A stretch of DNA of 64,000 nucleotides from NCBI GenBank assembly GCA_951799405.1, contig OX637352.1, positions 13,898,820 to 13,962,819 on the forward strand. The letters are read 5' to 3'. Shown piece after piece: positions 63,286 to 64,000 of this stretch; within the stretch, counting starts at the first letter, position 1; each line of letters starts with the position of its first letter. Position numbers and translations under genes: made by a program. The notes beneath the pieces are model-generated. The model worked only from the letters and a program-made list of their open reading frames with translations. It ran no database searches and was not told the origin of the DNA. The stretch is from Agapetus fuscipes. Lineage: Eukaryota > Arthropoda > Insecta > Trichoptera > Glossosomatidae.

Positions 63286-63368
63286 CTGAAACACAAAAAC
63301 AGAATGGAAATAAACACCGAAATACGGAAAAAATATGGTTTAAAAATACAAATTACATCTATATGACG

Positions 63369-63762
63369 TAACGCAACTAAGTTACACATATAATGCAACT
63401 TCTTGCCCCCCAACAGTGTAACTTCTTGCCTGCTTTAGCCCTAAATGAGTAGCATGCGGTGATTCGGGACCTATTTATTTTAACGGGTAAGGGGCCAGCC
63501 TCACACCAAACACTTCAGTTGAAGTGAGGGTTTTCCAGCTCCCTGGGGGGCAAGTTCTCATTTCTTGTGAAGGCTGAGTAAGCCTTGCCGGTATTTGTAT
63601 TCAAAATAAATATCAAAACAGGAAATCATTTCTGACACCCTCGGTGGGGATCGAACCCTTGCGCTCAGTATAGAATGCAAGCATTCTACCAACTGAGCGA
63701 TCGACCGGACTTTTTTTACAAGCTTGGTCGTCGCTACAAAGGGCCTTTAGGATGGGCCTTTA
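63369..63762 (-). mobile_element. Dimeric SINE, beta part truncated
   Basis: SINE-alpha (63369-63715, box B gggatcgaaccctt reversed) after a short SINE-beta end (63716-63762) with the aagcttggtcgtcgct junction. Confidence 0.8.
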
Positions 63763-63771
63763 GCGACCTTT

Positions 63772-64000
63772 AGTCTAATCTAATCTAAATCTAATCTAAG
63801 TTGCAAAGATATGTTACATTGGAGATTCACATTACATGCATCCCCACAACCAGACACGTACAAGTTCGCGCTTGCACATGCCTCATGTGAGCCCACAACA
63901 TAGAAACCAAATCTCAAATGGACATACACCCCGCAACTCTTGCCGTCCTTCCCTGTAACAGGGGTGACATTGGCAAAGTGAACCATTTTTACAGCATGGG
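63772..64000 (-). mobile_element. RTE 3'-end repeat, runs off window
   Basis: tctaatctaaatctaatcta (tail) to gtgaaccatttttacagcat; its head lies beyond 64000. Confidence 0.83.

Noticed and set aside
1..63285. Assignment to DNAH2, DNAH5, DNAH6 or DNAH10
   Set aside because: AAA1, microtubule-binding domain and AAA5/6 motifs fit a single-headed inner-arm chain, and segments such as DYWKPG, QHNVPHT and [10 protein letters not shown] fit DNAH1 better; DNAH3/7/12 remain a weaker alternative without a database search.
1..64000. CRISPR arrays, operons, bacterial promoters or terminators
   Set aside because: The window is a spliced eukaryotic gene with retroelements; the tandem arrays are minisatellites without spacers.

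Overview
This is an animal (metazoan) nuclear window taken up by one very large, intron-rich gene on the minus strand, with transposable-element debris filling the introns. The gene is an axonemal dynein heavy chain. I read 56 coding exons, first at 63058-63285 (most 5') and last running off the window at 1-96. Every exon has an AG acceptor and a GT donor, and all 55 junctions keep one reading frame, giving about 8.9 kb of CDS (about 2,977 codons) without a stop. The ordered motifs are: linker, AAA1 (Walker A GPAGTGKT, Walker B CFDEFNRI), AAA2 (GPAGAGKT), AAA3 (GPPGTGKT), AAA4 (GMGGSGR), stalk coiled coils around the microtubule-binding domain, AAA5, AAA6 and the start of the C-terminal region. 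From remembered family sequence the closest match is DNAH1, a single-headed inner-arm dynein of motile cilia and flagella. The 5' end (N-terminal tail) and the 3' end (C-terminal domain) lie outside the window.

Layout from high to low coordinate (gene direction): 63285-51902 linker exons 1-12; 51901-43597 an 8.3 kb intron full of transposons; 43596-33330 exons 13-24 (AAA1, AAA2); 32699-25944 exons 25-31 (AAA2 end, AAA3); 24893-18833 exons 32-38 (AAA4); 16395-8667 exons 39-45 (stalk and microtubule-binding domain); 7605-1 exons 46-56 (AAA5, AAA6, start of the C-terminal region).

The introns hold: RTE-like LINE fragments whose roughly 245 bp 3' untranslated end is the commonest repeat here; a CR1/L2-like LINE; an R1-clade-like reverse transcriptase fragment; a Penelope-like element with a GIY-YIG domain and hammerhead-ribozyme-like ends; two tRNA-derived SINE modules that recur joined as a dimer; a Harbinger remnant with transposase and MYB-like pieces; a hAT element with 8 bp target duplications; and several MITE families, one of them three exactly 255 bp copies with perfect 4 bp target duplications. 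The R1-like fragment hints at an arthropod, but I cannot fix the species.

The most unusual trait is that at least nine exons have a partial tandem copy spanning their own splice junction. Two of these have grown into minisatellites (91 bp x about 10 at exon 33, 101 bp x 6 extra copies at exon 24) in which every unit repeats the splice site, and in which use of a wrong copy leads straight to a stop codon.
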